Source: Halobellus sp. MBLA0158 (GTDB taxonomy: Archaea; Halobacteriota; Halobacteria; Halobacteriales; Haloferacaceae). Taken from it: a stretch of 64,000 bases of DNA. The notes beneath the pieces are model-generated. The model had not been told where the DNA came from. It worked only from the letters and a program-made list of their open reading frames with translations, and made no database searches. Numbering within the stretch: position 1 is the first letter of the stretch; each line of letters starts with the position of its first letter. The DNA is taken from positions 1,922,001 through 1,986,000 of the forward strand of contig NZ_JBGNYA010000001.1 of NCBI RefSeq assembly GCF_041477585.1, in the 5' to 3' direction. Of the stretch, positions 42,422 through 50,792 are shown piece by piece. The position numbers and the translations under genes were made by a program.

Positions 42422-43419
42422 GCTACCTCGCCGCGGACGTCGTCTCGACGTTCACCGCCGAAGGGGCCGAGCCGTTCACCGTCAACGCCGGCGTCGAGGT
42501 CGGGGCGGCCGAGAATCTGGTCATCCTCGGGCCGTCGGGGAGCGGCAAGACGCTCCTCCTGGAGTCGATCGCGGGCTTCCACGAACACGACGGCACCGTG
42601 ACCGTCGACGAGACCGACATCACCGACCACGCTCCGGAGGACCGCGACTTCGGCTTCGTGTTCCAGGACTACGCGCTGTTCCCGCATATGACCGTCCGCG
42701 AAAACGTCGAGTACGGGGCGCGCTACCGGGACTCGTCGCGCGAAGCCGACGAACTGCTCGCAGAACTCGGCGTCTCCCACCTGGCCGAGCGGAACCCGCC
42801 GACGCTCTCGGGCGGAGAGAAACAGCGCGTCGCGCTCGCCCGCGCGCTTGCGGTGCGTCCGGACGTCCTCCTCTTAGACGAGCCGCTCGCCGCGTTGGAC
42901 GTGCCGACGCGGCAGTTGCTGCGGGACGATCTCGTCGACGTCCTCGCGGACGTGACCTCGATCTACGTCACGCACAACCGCACGACTGCGCGGGCGATCG
43001 CCGATCGGATCGCCGTGATGCAGGACGGGAGCGTCGTCCAGCGCGGCACGCCCGAGGAGGTGTTCGAGCGGCCCGAATCCCCGACAGTCGCGAGCTTCAC
43101 TGGATCGAACGTCGTCGACCTCACGTCGGCACCTTCGCTGCGCTCGCGCCTGAACGGGACGCTCACGAACGCCGAGACGGACTCGGGGTCCGAGCCCGAG
43201 CGCGTCGCGATCAGGCCGGAGGCCGTCCGCTTCGACGGAGACGCGAGCGGCGACGGCGACGTCCGCGCGCGGGTCGAACGCGTCGTCCGTGAGGACGCGA
43301 CGAACCGCATCACGCTGGCCTTCGACGACGTGACCGTCGAGGCGTTCGCCGACCGCCCGCCGGAGGTCGGCAGCGAGATCGTCGTCTCGTTCCCGCGCGA
43401 CCGGCTCCACCCCTGCTGA
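42418..43419 (+). CDS. Tungstate/molybdate-type ABC ATP-binding protein (copy 2)
   Basis: ATPase of 333 residues starting with GTG at 42418, which shares GTGA with the permease stop. Walker A GPSGSGKT, signature LSGGEKQ, Walker B LLLDEP and switch THN are visible; the usual switch histidine is kept but the following Asp is Asn. The C-terminal 100 residues form a TOBE-like domain (RVAIRPEAVRFDG...RVVREDATNRITLAFDD). It powers copy 2 of the importer. Confidence 0.9.
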   Translation: MSYLAADVVSTFTAEGAEPFTVNAGVEVGAAENLVILGPSGSGKTLLLESIAGFHEHDGTVTVDETDITDHAPEDRDFGFVFQDYALFPHMTVRENVEYGARYRDSSREADELLAELGVSHLAERNPPTLSGGEKQRVALARALAVRPDVLLLDEPLAALDVPTRQLLRDDLVDVLADVTSIYVTHNRTTARAIADRIAVMQDGSVVQRGTPEEVFERPESPTVASFTGSNVVDLTSAPSLRSRLNGTLTNAETDSGSEPERVAIRPEAVRFDGDASGDGDVRARVERVVREDATNRITLAFDDVTVEAFADRPPEVGSEIVVSFPRDRLHPC

Positions 43420-43441
43420 CGGCCGACCCCGACCCTCTCAC

Positions 43442-44152
43442 TCACTCAGCTTCGACCGGCTCGATCAGGCTCGGGTCGTCGTTCGCGGGGCTGTTCACCC
43501 GCGTCGAGACCGGATGGGCCGTCCACTCCTCGCCGGGGTGCGGATCCAGCAGTTCCGCGGCCTCGTCGGTCGAGCCGTGGAGCCACTTTTCCTCCTCGTC
43601 GGGGTCGAGGACGACCGCCATCCGGTGGTGGAGGTCGGCGACGACGTCGTTGGGCTCGGTCGTGACGATCGCGAACGACTCGATCGTCTTGGGCTCGGTG
43701 TCGGTCGCGCCGCCAGCGCCGAAGTCGCCGAGGCCGGTCTGGGTGTGGGACGGCTCCCAGCGCTCCCACAGGCCGGCCATCGCGAACGGGCGATCGTCGT
43801 CGAGCGCGACCCGGTAGGGCCGTTTGGTCTCCCCCTCCTGCACCCACTCGTAGAAGCCGTCGGCGGGGACCAGACACCGGCGGCGCTCGTAGGCCTCCGA
43901 GAAGGAAGCCTTCTCGGAGACCGTCTCCGCGCGGGCGTTGATGCGGTCGTTGCCGGCGGACTCGTCGTCGGCCCACGAGGGGATCAGTCCCCACTTGAGG
44001 CGGCGGAAGGTGTCCGGTGCGTCGTTCCTGACGACCGGCAGCGACTGCCCCGGCGCGCAGTTGTACCGCGGCCCCGGCGGCTCCGCGAAGGTCGCATCGA
44101 ACCGCGCTTCGAGCTCGTCGGCGGGCGTGAAGAGCGTGTAGCGGCCGCACAT
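43442..44152 (-). CDS. SRAP domain protein (HMCES/YedK family)
   Basis: Protein of 236 residues that binds abasic sites in single-stranded DNA covalently through Cys2, which is exposed when Met1 is removed. The N-terminus MCGRYTLF fixes the start at 44152. RYNCAPGQ, RINARAET, DGFYEW (catalytic Glu) and LHHRMAVVL (His) complete the active site. Family members shield abasic sites at replication forks. It converges on the second importer with a 22-base gap. Confidence 0.94.
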   Translation of the reverse strand: MCGRYTLFTPADELEARFDATFAEPPGPRYNCAPGQSLPVVRNDAPDTFRRLKWGLIPSWADDESAGNDRINARAETVSEKASFSEAYERRRCLVPADGFYEWVQEGETKRPYRVALDDDRPFAMAGLWERWEPSHTQTGLGDFGAGGATDTEPKTIESFAIVTTEPNDVVADLHHRMAVVLDPDEEEKWLHGSTDEAAELLDPHPGEEWTAHPVSTRVNSPANDDPSLIEPVEAE

Positions 44153-44249
44153 ACCCGCCCCTGGTCGCCCGGGGGGAAAACGGAATCGGCCGTGGCGTTG
44201 CCCGCGTCCGTCCGACACCCTTAGGCCCCCGCCACCCCCTGACTCGGAT

Positions 44250-45032
44250 ATGCGAATCGAGAACAGCTTCGTCCCCGCGGAGGGCGTCGGCGAGGCCCGC
44301 GAGCGCTCGCTGTGGGAGGCCGGAATCGTGCGGTGGGCGGACTTCGACCCCGACCGCGCGCCGCTCGGCCCGAAGACGAGCGAGCGCGTCGAGTCCTTCC
44401 TCGCCGAGGCGCTCGAACGGCTCGACGACGGCGACGCGCGCTACTTCGGCGAGCGGTTCCCCGCCAAAGAGACGTGGCGCTTCTACGAGAACTTCCGCGA
44501 CGAGGCGCTCTTCTTCGACATCGAGACGACCGGCCTCGACGCTCACACCGAGGATGTCACCACCGTCTCCGTCACTCGCGGCGGCGAGACCACGACGCTC
44601 GTCCGCGGCGAGAACCTCACGAGCGAGGCGCTCGCCGAGCAGTTCCGGGGCGCGCCGCTCGTGATCTCCTTCAACGGCAAGCAGTTCGACGTGCCCTTCC
44701 TCGAACAGAACTTCGAGGTCTCTATCGACGCGCCGCACTTAGACCTCATCTATCCCTGCCGGCGCATCGACCTGACGGGCGGCCTGAAAGCGATCGAGAC
44801 GGAGGTCGGCATCGACCGCGACCGCCCGGATCTCTCGGGGCGGGACGCCGTCCGGCTCTGGTACCGCTACGCCCGCGACGGCGACGACGACGCGCTCGAC
44901 ACGCTCGTCTCGTACAACCGCGACGACACCGAGAACCTCCGGAACCTCGCCGACGTCGTCGCCCGCCGGCTCCACGAGACGTCGATCGGCGCGGTCGCCG
45001 GCGAGCCAGCCGGAATCCCCGACCCGCGCTGA
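44250..45032 (+). CDS. RNase H-like exonuclease domain protein (YprB type)
   Basis: Protein of 260 residues. Residues about 88-235 form a DEDD exonuclease fold: Exo I FFDIETTGLD, Exo II SFNGKQFDVPFLEQNF, and Exo III SYNRDDTENLRNL. This matches the ribonuclease H-like domain (DUF/YprB_RNaseH_like) of prokaryotic proteins. The first 85 residues are a helical module with HhH-like features (WEAGIVRWADF). It probably trims DNA or RNA; the substrate is unknown. A terminator-like hairpin follows its stop. Confidence 0.87.
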   Translation: MRIENSFVPAEGVGEARERSLWEAGIVRWADFDPDRAPLGPKTSERVESFLAEALERLDDGDARYFGERFPAKETWRFYENFRDEALFFDIETTGLDAHTEDVTTVSVTRGGETTTLVRGENLTSEALAEQFRGAPLVISFNGKQFDVPFLEQNFEVSIDAPHLDLIYPCRRIDLTGGLKAIETEVGIDRDRPDLSGRDAVRLWYRYARDGDDDALDTLVSYNRDDTENLRNLADVVARRLHETSIGAVAGEPAGIPDPR

Positions 45033-45052
45033 GGAGACGTTCGCTCGCCGAC

Positions 45053-45070
45053 TTTTTGGCGAACCTAAAA
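45053..45070 (+). terminator. Hairpin terminator after the exonuclease gene
   Basis: TTTTTGG and CCTAAAA pair with one mismatch around a CGAA loop, 20 bases after the stop. It also lies just before the TATA-like region of the next gene. Confidence 0.4.
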
Positions 45071-45101
45071 GTTCAAATATCCCCGGCGGAAACGGCGGGT
45101 A

Positions 45102-45785
45102 ATGACCGAGTACACCTTCGACGACCTCGCGGTCGTGATGGGGACCTACAACGAGGAGGCGGCCATCGAGACAGTCCTGGCAGACATCGACGACGTCACC
45201 GACGGCTGCGCGGAGGTCGTCTGCGTCGACAGCTCCGACGACCGGACCCCCGAGATCGCCCGCGAGCACGGCGCGACGGTGATCGAACAGCCGCCGATGG
45301 GCTACGGCTACGCCGTCCGGGAGGCGGTGCTCACGCCCGACCGACCGGTGGTCGTCACGACCGACTGCGACGACACCTACCCGATGGAGAAGCTCCCCGA
45401 GTTTCTGGATCTGATCAACGAGGGCTACGACGTGGTCTCCGGCGACCGGCTCTACCACGGCGCCGACGCGATGCCCGACTTCAATCGCCTGGGCAACGTC
45501 GCGTTCGCGCTCGTCGCGTCCGCGCTGATGGGCGAGCGCGTCCACGACACCACGACCGGGATGCGCGCCTACCGACGGGAACTCCTCCACGACATCGAGT
45601 GGACCGAGAACACCGGGCTGTCGGCCGAGCTCCTCATCCGGCCGCTGATGCGGGGCTACGAGGTCCGCGAGGAGCCGATTCCCTATCGCGAGCGCGCCGG
45701 CGAGACGAAGCTCGATCCGCTCGGCGGCGGCGCGGCCATCGCGAAGTCGATCGTGAAGGTGTGTCTCGAAGAGCGGTTCGGGTAG
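45102..45785 (+). CDS. Glycosyltransferase family 2 (dolichyl-phosphate hexosyltransferase-like)
   Basis: GT-A enzyme of 227 residues. VVMGTYNEEAAIETVLADI at the N-terminus and the DxD-like TDCDDTYPMEKLPEFL near 85-100 mark GT2. It ends without membrane helices, unlike many polyprenyl-phosphate sugar synthases, so it would act at the inner face of the membrane on a lipid acceptor. It resembles haloarchaeal dolichyl-phosphate hexose transferases of S-layer N-glycosylation. Donor sugar and acceptor are not known. Confidence 0.87.
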   Translation: MTEYTFDDLAVVMGTYNEEAAIETVLADIDDVTDGCAEVVCVDSSDDRTPEIAREHGATVIEQPPMGYGYAVREAVLTPDRPVVVTTDCDDTYPMEKLPEFLDLINEGYDVVSGDRLYHGADAMPDFNRLGNVAFALVASALMGERVHDTTTGMRAYRRELLHDIEWTENTGLSAELLIRPLMRGYEVREEPIPYRERAGETKLDPLGGGAAIAKSIVKVCLEERFG

Positions 45786-45807
45786 CGCGGCCGACGCGGA
45801 AGGCGGA

Positions 45808-46005
45808 TCAGCGGATGATGTCCTTGATCCGCCGGGGTTCGCCGCTCAGCGCGGGGTTTTCCTCGACGATCTTCAGTACCTCGTGGTCGGTGACGTCGGG
45901 GTAGGACTTCTCTGTCGCCTCCTCGATGAGTTCCTTTTCGAGGCGGAACTCGGTCCCCTCGTAGACGACGTCGACGCCGTCCTCGTCGAAAGAGAGTGCG
46001 GTCAT
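45808..46005 (-). CDS. Small acidic protein (DUF5800-like)
   Basis: Protein of 65 residues (TALSFDEDGVDVVYEGTEFRLEKELIEEAT...) that resembles a conserved haloarchaeal family of this length, probably DUF5800. It has a short beta hairpin and a helix and no cysteines or membrane segment. Function unknown. It converges on the GT2 gene with a 22-base gap. Confidence 0.75.
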   Translation of the reverse strand: MTALSFDEDGVDVVYEGTEFRLEKELIEEATEKSYPDVTDHEVLKIVEENPALSGEPRRIKDIIR

Positions 46006-46100
46006 ACGCGGATCTACTCGGCCGCGGAGTAAAAGCCCATCAGTCCGCGTCGCGGCGGGGTCGCTCCCGACCGCTCGTCCGACGGGCGTCTGACGCGCCG

Positions 46101-46107
46101 TTTATTA
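46101..46107 (+). promoter_or_regulatory. TATA box of the bactofilin-like gene
   Basis: TTTATTA centred 27 bases before the GTG at 46131 and 18 before the ATG at 46122. The spacing favours a leaderless message starting at the GTG. Confidence 0.5.
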
Positions 46108-46130
46108 CGACGCGTGCGCTGATGCGGAGT

Positions 46131-46982
46131 GTGGCACTCGGGAAGGACCCGCTCGACGCCCTGGAGATCCCCGACGGGACGACCGTCGAGGAGCACGACC
46201 TCGTGACCGACGGCGACGTCGTCGTCGGCGGGCAGAGCACCGTCGAGTTCGGCGTCCGCGGCCGGAACGTCCTCGCCGGCGAGCGCGTCACCTTCGGCGG
46301 CGACATCGAAGCCGAGGGCGACTGCCGGCTGGACGTCTGGTGCGACGTCGCCGGCAACGTCCTCGTCGGCGAGGACGCCTACCTCGGCGAGCGCGTCCAC
46401 ATCGGCGGCCGGCTGATGGTCTCCGGCGACCTCGACATCGGCGACGACGTCGACATCGAGGAGGGCTTCGAGGCCAACGGCTGGATCGTCATCCGCAATC
46501 CGGTGCCGACGCTCGTCTTCTACTTCGTCGTCCTCTCACAGCTCCTCCGCCTGGGCGAGAACGACGCGGCCGACGAACTCGCGGAGGCGCTCTCCGGCGA
46601 CAGCGAGGACGACCCGCTCGTGATCCCGCGGGGGTCGACCGTCTCCGACGACGCCTGGCAGGCCTCGACGCCCGCGGTCGTCGGCGACGGCTGTCGGCTC
46701 CACGGCAACATCCGGGCCGAGCGGCTCGAAGTGGGCGAGGACAACAACATCTTCGGGAGCCTCCGCGCCCGCGGCGACATCTCGATCGCGGAGGGCACCC
46801 GGATCCACGGCGACGTGACGACCCGCGACGGGACGGTCACGATCGCCGACGGCGCCCAGATCCTCGGTGACGTCTCCTGCTCGGCGCTGGAACTCCACGA
46901 CGGCGCGGAGGTCGACGGAACGATCCGCGCCCAGGGCGACGTTCGGCTCGTCCGCTCGAACGCCTCCCGCGACGCGGAGTGA
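46131..46982 (+). CDS. Bactofilin-like polymer-forming protein
   Basis: Protein of 283 residues. Two stretches of short beta-helix rungs (about 20-115 and 175-270) with repeated G.V..G..V..G patterns (GDVVVGGQSTVEFGVRG, GNVLVGEDAYLGERVHIGG; later HGNIRAERLEVGEDNNIFGSLRARGDISI) match the bactofilin family, whose members polymerise into filaments. Between them is a hydrophobic segment (WIVIRNPVPTLVFYFVVLSQLL) that could bind the membrane. The GTG at 46131 is chosen from promoter distance; an ATG at 46122 would add three residues. Role in cell shape is inferred from the family only. Confidence 0.82.
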   Translation: MALGKDPLDALEIPDGTTVEEHDLVTDGDVVVGGQSTVEFGVRGRNVLAGERVTFGGDIEAEGDCRLDVWCDVAGNVLVGEDAYLGERVHIGGRLMVSGDLDIGDDVDIEEGFEANGWIVIRNPVPTLVFYFVVLSQLLRLGENDAADELAEALSGDSEDDPLVIPRGSTVSDDAWQASTPAVVGDGCRLHGNIRAERLEVGEDNNIFGSLRARGDISIAEGTRIHGDVTTRDGTVTIADGAQILGDVSCSALELHDGAEVDGTIRAQGDVRLVRSNASRDAE

Positions 46983-47017
46983 CAGGTCCCCGATAAGAGT
47001 CGAGTCGCGGACGAGAT

Positions 47018-47140
47018 CTTATATACTGTACCGCGGCCAGCGCCGCCGTGACGTAGCGACGGCCCCGCGCCGGCCGCGGTTGTCCGGCCACCCGGTGCGG
47101 GCGAGGCGACGGACGGCCGGCTGTTTGCCCCTTGGGAAAC
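47018..47140 (+). other. Strong TATA box and structured GC-rich leader
   Basis: TTATATA at 47019-47025 is the best TATA match nearby. It is followed by a hairpin with CCGCGGCC/GGCCGCGG outer arms (47031-47038 and 47072-47079) and a GCCGT/ACGGC inner stem, then CCGGCC/GGCCGG (47084-47089 and 47115-47120), then GTTT...AAAC (47123-47140). There is no reading frame. A normal TATA distance would start RNA near 47047, inside the first hairpin. Confidence 0.45.
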
Positions 47141-47201
47141 TCAAAGACCCCTTTGTGCCATCGGCGCGTCTTTCCCGTGAGGTGTCGTACCCGTATCCGT
47201 G

Positions 47202-48158
47202 ATGACATCGAGACGCACGCTTGCGACCCTCGCGCTCGTCGCGCTCGTCGCGCTGGCCGGCTGTGGCGCGACCGGCAGCGGCGGCGCGGGCGGCGGCGAC
47301 GCCGGCGGCTACGAACAGGCCACCCAAGCGGCCGCGGGGCCGGAAGCCACCGGCGCCCCGACGGGAACCGCCGTCGCGCGGGACGCCGCGAGCGGCTCCG
47401 GCGGCGACGGCGGGGGCGGAGGCGGTGACGCCGTGAACGTCCAGGAGCGACAGGTGATCAGGACCGGAACCGTGGTCGTCGAGGTCGACGACTTCGAGCG
47501 CGCCCGGGCGGACATCACCTCGACGGTCGAAGGCTACGGGGGCTACGTCAGCGACACCGCTCAGGACCGCCGCGAGATCGACAACGAGACCTGGGTCCGC
47601 GGACAGGTCGTCCTGCGCGTGCCACAGGACCGCTTCGAGGGCCTCGTCGAGGACGCGAAGGCGCTCGGGGAAGTCGAATCGGTCGAGACCAACGCCCGCG
47701 ACGTCACCGGACAGATCGTCGACATCCAGGCCCGACTGGAGAACCTCCGCGCGGAGCGCGACCGCCTGCGCGAACTCTACGATCAAGCGAACACCACCGA
47801 GGACGTGCTGGCCGTCCAGCGCGAGCTCTCGGACGTCCAGGGCGAGATCGAGCGCTTGGAGGCCCGACTGCAGTCCCTGCAGAATCAGGTCGCCTACTCG
47901 ACGCTGACAGTCAGGCTGGAGGAGCCGCGGCCGACGCCGAACCGCGTCGCGCCCGATCGGTGGTACGACACGCCCGTCGTCTCGGCGTTCCTGCAGTCGG
48001 TCGACGGCGTCGTCGTGGTCGCCAGAGCGATCGTCGTCGGGCTTGCCTACGCGCTCCCGTACCTCATCGCGTTCGGCCTCCCGGTGGTGCTCGTCGGCGG
48101 CGCGATCTGGCGGTACCGCGGCCGGATCGGCCTCCCGAGCCGCGGCAACGGCGACTGA
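47202..48158 (+). CDS. DUF4349 membrane lipoprotein
   Basis: Protein of 318 residues. An N-terminal signal with lipobox LAGC (near residue 20) precedes a Gly/Ala-rich linker. Residues about 85-235 form the DUF4349 domain: a beta-rich part (IRTGTVVVEVDDFERARADITSTVEGYGGYVSD) and a long coiled coil (LENLRAERDRLRELYDQANTTEDVLAVQRELSDVQGEIERLEARL). A C-terminal helix pair (VVVVARAIVVGLAYALPYLIAFGLPVVLVGG) anchors it in the membrane. The family is of unknown function, outside the cell. A GTG one codon earlier is the alternative start. The leader is long for a haloarchaeon. Confidence 0.87.
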   Translation: MTSRRTLATLALVALVALAGCGATGSGGAGGGDAGGYEQATQAAAGPEATGAPTGTAVARDAASGSGGDGGGGGGDAVNVQERQVIRTGTVVVEVDDFERARADITSTVEGYGGYVSDTAQDRREIDNETWVRGQVVLRVPQDRFEGLVEDAKALGEVESVETNARDVTGQIVDIQARLENLRAERDRLRELYDQANTTEDVLAVQRELSDVQGEIERLEARLQSLQNQVAYSTLTVRLEEPRPTPNRVAPDRWYDTPVVSAFLQSVDGVVVVARAIVVGLAYALPYLIAFGLPVVLVGGAIWRYRGRIGLPSRGNGD

Positions 48159-48164
48159 TTCGAG

Positions 48165-48917
48165 CTACTCCGCGTCCGTCTCGTCTGCTTCGCCGCCCTC
48201 CTCGCTGTCGGCGCCCGGCCCGTCGCTGACGGTGACCTGTGCCTCCCGGACGACCGATCCGGCCATCTCGTAGCCGGGGCGGTATACCTCCGCGACCGTT
48301 CCCTCGGGCTGGTCGGCGTCCTCGACGCGCATCAGTACCTCGTGGCGCGTCGGGTCGACGTCCTCGCCGGCCGCCGGCTCGATCGCCGAGACCTCCTCCT
48401 CGTCGAGGATGCGGTCGAACTCCTCCAAGGTCGATTCGATCCCCGGGCGGATGTCGGCGTCCTCGTCCTGGTCGAGCGCGCGCACGAGGTTGTCGCGGAC
48501 GCTGACGATCCGGCCCACGAAGTCCTCCGTGGCCCGCTCGCGGATCTCCTCCTGGCGCTTCTTCGCGCGCTTCTTGTAGTTCTTGAAGTCCGCCTTCGAG
48601 CGCTTCAGCGCCGACTCCAGTTCCTCGATGCGGCCGTCCCGTTCTTCGAGCTCGGATTCGAGATCGGCGACTCGCGACTCCAGCGCCGCGACCTCGTCGG
48701 CGAGCGCCTCGTCGTACTCCGCCACTCGGTCGGCGAGATCCGATTCCTCGTGGTCGTCCCCGGAGCCCGCCCCGTCGGCGTCCGCCTGCTCGTCGGGTGC
48801 GGCGTCGTCGGACACGTCCGCGTCCGCATCCGCCTGCGCGTCCGTGGCCTCGTCGTCCGCGTCTACGTCGGAGTACTCGGCGGCCGCGGTGCGGCTCTCG
48901 GGGGACTCATCGCTCAT
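48165..48917 (-). CDS. grpE: Nucleotide exchange factor GrpE
   Basis: Protein of 250 residues. The first 75 residues are a very acidic Ala/Asp-rich tail. A long helix (about 75-135, EVAALESRVADLESELEERDGRIEELE) leads into the GrpE core with ADFKNYKKRAKKRQEEI and a C-terminal beta domain (GTVAEVYRPGYEMAGSVVREAQVTVS). It releases ADP from DnaK in protein folding. In many haloarchaea grpE neighbours dnaK and dnaJ; neither is seen here. Confidence 0.93.
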   Translation of the reverse strand: MSDESPESRTAAAEYSDVDADDEATDAQADADADVSDDAAPDEQADADGAGSGDDHEESDLADRVAEYDEALADEVAALESRVADLESELEERDGRIEELESALKRSKADFKNYKKRAKKRQEEIRERATEDFVGRIVSVRDNLVRALDQDEDADIRPGIESTLEEFDRILDEEEVSAIEPAAGEDVDPTRHEVLMRVEDADQPEGTVAEVYRPGYEMAGSVVREAQVTVSDGPGADSEEGGEADETDAE

Positions 48918-48993
48918 ATCCGGTGAGAGTGGACGACGAGCCTTAAACGTGTAGAAAGGGGGTCGACCGGCGGGACCGCTGCGCTACTGTACT

Positions 48994-49737
48994 CTACTGG
49001 TACATCCCGATCGGCCGGGCCTGGGTGCTCTCCTCGCCGGCCTCCTCCATCCGCTTGGCGAGGCGCTCTTTCGCCTGTCGGATCTGCTCGGCGCGGTCGA
49101 CGAGGTCGTCGACGGGCACGTCCAGCCCCGTCAGCGGTTCGATGCCCTGCTTGATCAGGATCCGGGCCGCCTCCGGGTCCGGGAACCGCGGGTCCGATTC
49201 GACGACCAGCCCGACCGCCGTCCGCCCGGACTCGACGGCGTGATTCAGGAGGACGCCCGTCGGTCCCGAGACGAGGCCCATCTCGTGTGGGACCTCGATC
49301 CCGACCTCGGAGATCCGATCGACGCCGTCGGCGATGCCGAGGCCGTACAGCGACGGGACGGTGCCCTGGTCCTTCTCCCGCGGGATCCCCGAGAGGTACA
49401 GCGGCGTCACGTTCAGTTCGTCGAACCACCCGGACAGGCAGTCGGCCAGTTCGACGGCGGCGTCCGGTCGGATCGGGACGTCGCTCTGGAGGACGAGCAG
49501 GTCGCGGTCGGCGTCGGCGTAGATCCGGACCGGCGGTCGGAGCTCGGCGTCGTCCTCGGCGTAGACCGCGACCTTCGGCAGCCCGTCGCAGTAGACGTTG
49601 GCGTAGTGGACCATCTCGAACTCCTCGACGAGGTGGTCGGCGGCGATCTTGCCGACGAGGCCGACGCCCGGGAACCCCTCGACCAGCGACGGTTCCGACA
49701 GCGACACGTCGGCGGCGAGCGTGGAGATGCGAGCCAT
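48994..49737 (-). CDS. PAC2 family (proteasome assembly chaperone-like) protein
   Basis: Protein of 247 residues. LVEGFPGVGLVGKIAADHLVEEF near residues 17-39 is the PAC2 signature. GIADGVDRISEV and MGLVSGPTGVLLNHAVESG belong to the same fold. The C-terminus is a charged helix (RAEQIRQAKERLAKRMEEAG). Archaeal PbaA/PbaB-like proteins are related to proteasome assembly chaperones, though several do not bind the 20S core. The ATG at 49737 fits the family start; it is divergent from the RNA methyltransferase. Confidence 0.88.
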   Translation of the reverse strand: MARISTLAADVSLSEPSLVEGFPGVGLVGKIAADHLVEEFEMVHYANVYCDGLPKVAVYAEDDAELRPPVRIYADADRDLLVLQSDVPIRPDAAVELADCLSGWFDELNVTPLYLSGIPREKDQGTVPSLYGLGIADGVDRISEVGIEVPHEMGLVSGPTGVLLNHAVESGRTAVGLVVESDPRFPDPEAARILIKQGIEPLTGLDVPVDDLVDRAEQIRQAKERLAKRMEEAGEESTQARPIGMYQ

Positions 49738-49853
49738 ACGGTCACCACGGCGCCGACCGTGGTAAAACCGCTGGGAACCGGACCGAACCACCGTGCTCGG
49801 AGGGGAGTCGCGGAACCGACACCCACAAGCGGGCCCGCCGAGTTGCCTCCCCT

Positions 49854-50792
49854 ATGGAACCACTCGAGCGGTACGCGTCGCTCGTCGACGACTTCGACGC
49901 GTTCCGCAGGGCGTGCGAGCGGCCGCTCCCCTCGGTCGTCCGCGTCAACACCCTGAAGGCCTCCGTCGACCGCGCCCGCGAGGCGCTCGACGACGAGGGT
50001 GTCGACTACGAAGTCACCGACTGGCATCCCGGAATCTTCCGGCTCGACGAGCGCGGCCCGGGGACGTCGTGGCCGTACTTCCACGGCTGGCTCCACGGCC
50101 AGGAGGAGGTATCGGCGCTGCCCGCGCTGGCGCTCGATCCACGGCCGGGAGACGTCGTCTGGGACGCTTGCGCCGCGCCGGGGAGCAAGACCACCCAGCT
50201 CGCGGACCTGATGGACGATTCCGGCCTCCTGATCGGCAACGACAACAACCTCGGGCGGCTCTCGGCGCTCCGGCACAACGCCGAGCGCCTCGGGATCACG
50301 AACCTCGCGGTGACGAATCAGGACGCGCGGAACTTCTCGTTCAAGCCGTTCGGCGACCGCACCGACCACGACAACCGAGTCGAGGCCTTCGACCGCGCGC
50401 TCGTGGACGCGCCCTGCTCGTGTGAGGGGACGATCCGCAAGAATCCCGACGCTCTGGACCGCTGGTCGATGGACCACGTCGAGAGCGTCGCGGGCATCCA
50501 GAAGGGCATCCTCCGGCGGGCGATCCAGGCGACGCGACCCGGCGGCACCGTCGTCTACTCGACCTGTACCTTCGCGCCCGAAGAGAACGAGGCCGTCCTG
50601 GACCACGCGCTCGAATCCGAGGACTGCGAGCTCCGCGAGTGGGAGGCCCCCGACGGCTTCGAGACGGATCCGGGCGTCACCGAGTGGGACGGCGAGGAGT
50701 ACGATCCGGCCGTCGAGCGGGCCCACCGCGTCTACCCGCACCGCAACGACACGGGCGGGTTCTTCTGTGCGAAACTGGAGGTGACGGGATGA
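49854..50792 (+). CDS. RNA m5C methyltransferase (RsmB/NOP2/NSUN family)
   Basis: Protein of 312 residues. VVRVNTLKAS near residue 27-36 starts the fold. SAM-binding motif I reads WDACAAPGSKTTQLA. Motif IV DAPCSCEGTIRKNP holds one catalytic Cys, and motif VI YSTCTFAPEENEAV the second. It transfers methyl from S-adenosylmethionine to C5 of cytosine in tRNA or rRNA; the site is unknown. Its stop overlaps the next gene's ATG by four bases (ATGA). Confidence 0.93.
   Translation: MEPLERYASLVDDFDAFRRACERPLPSVVRVNTLKASVDRAREALDDEGVDYEVTDWHPGIFRLDERGPGTSWPYFHGWLHGQEEVSALPALALDPRPGDVVWDACAAPGSKTTQLADLMDDSGLLIGNDNNLGRLSALRHNAERLGITNLAVTNQDARNFSFKPFGDRTDHDNRVEAFDRALVDAPCSCEGTIRKNPDALDRWSMDHVESVAGIQKGILRRAIQATRPGGTVVYSTCTFAPEENEAVLDHALESEDCELREWEAPDGFETDPGVTEWDGEEYDPAVERAHRVYPHRNDTGGFFCAKLEVTG

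Noticed and set aside
47031-47140. SRP RNA or RNase P RNA
   Set aside because: The stems exist but none of the conserved core sequences of those RNAs could be seen.
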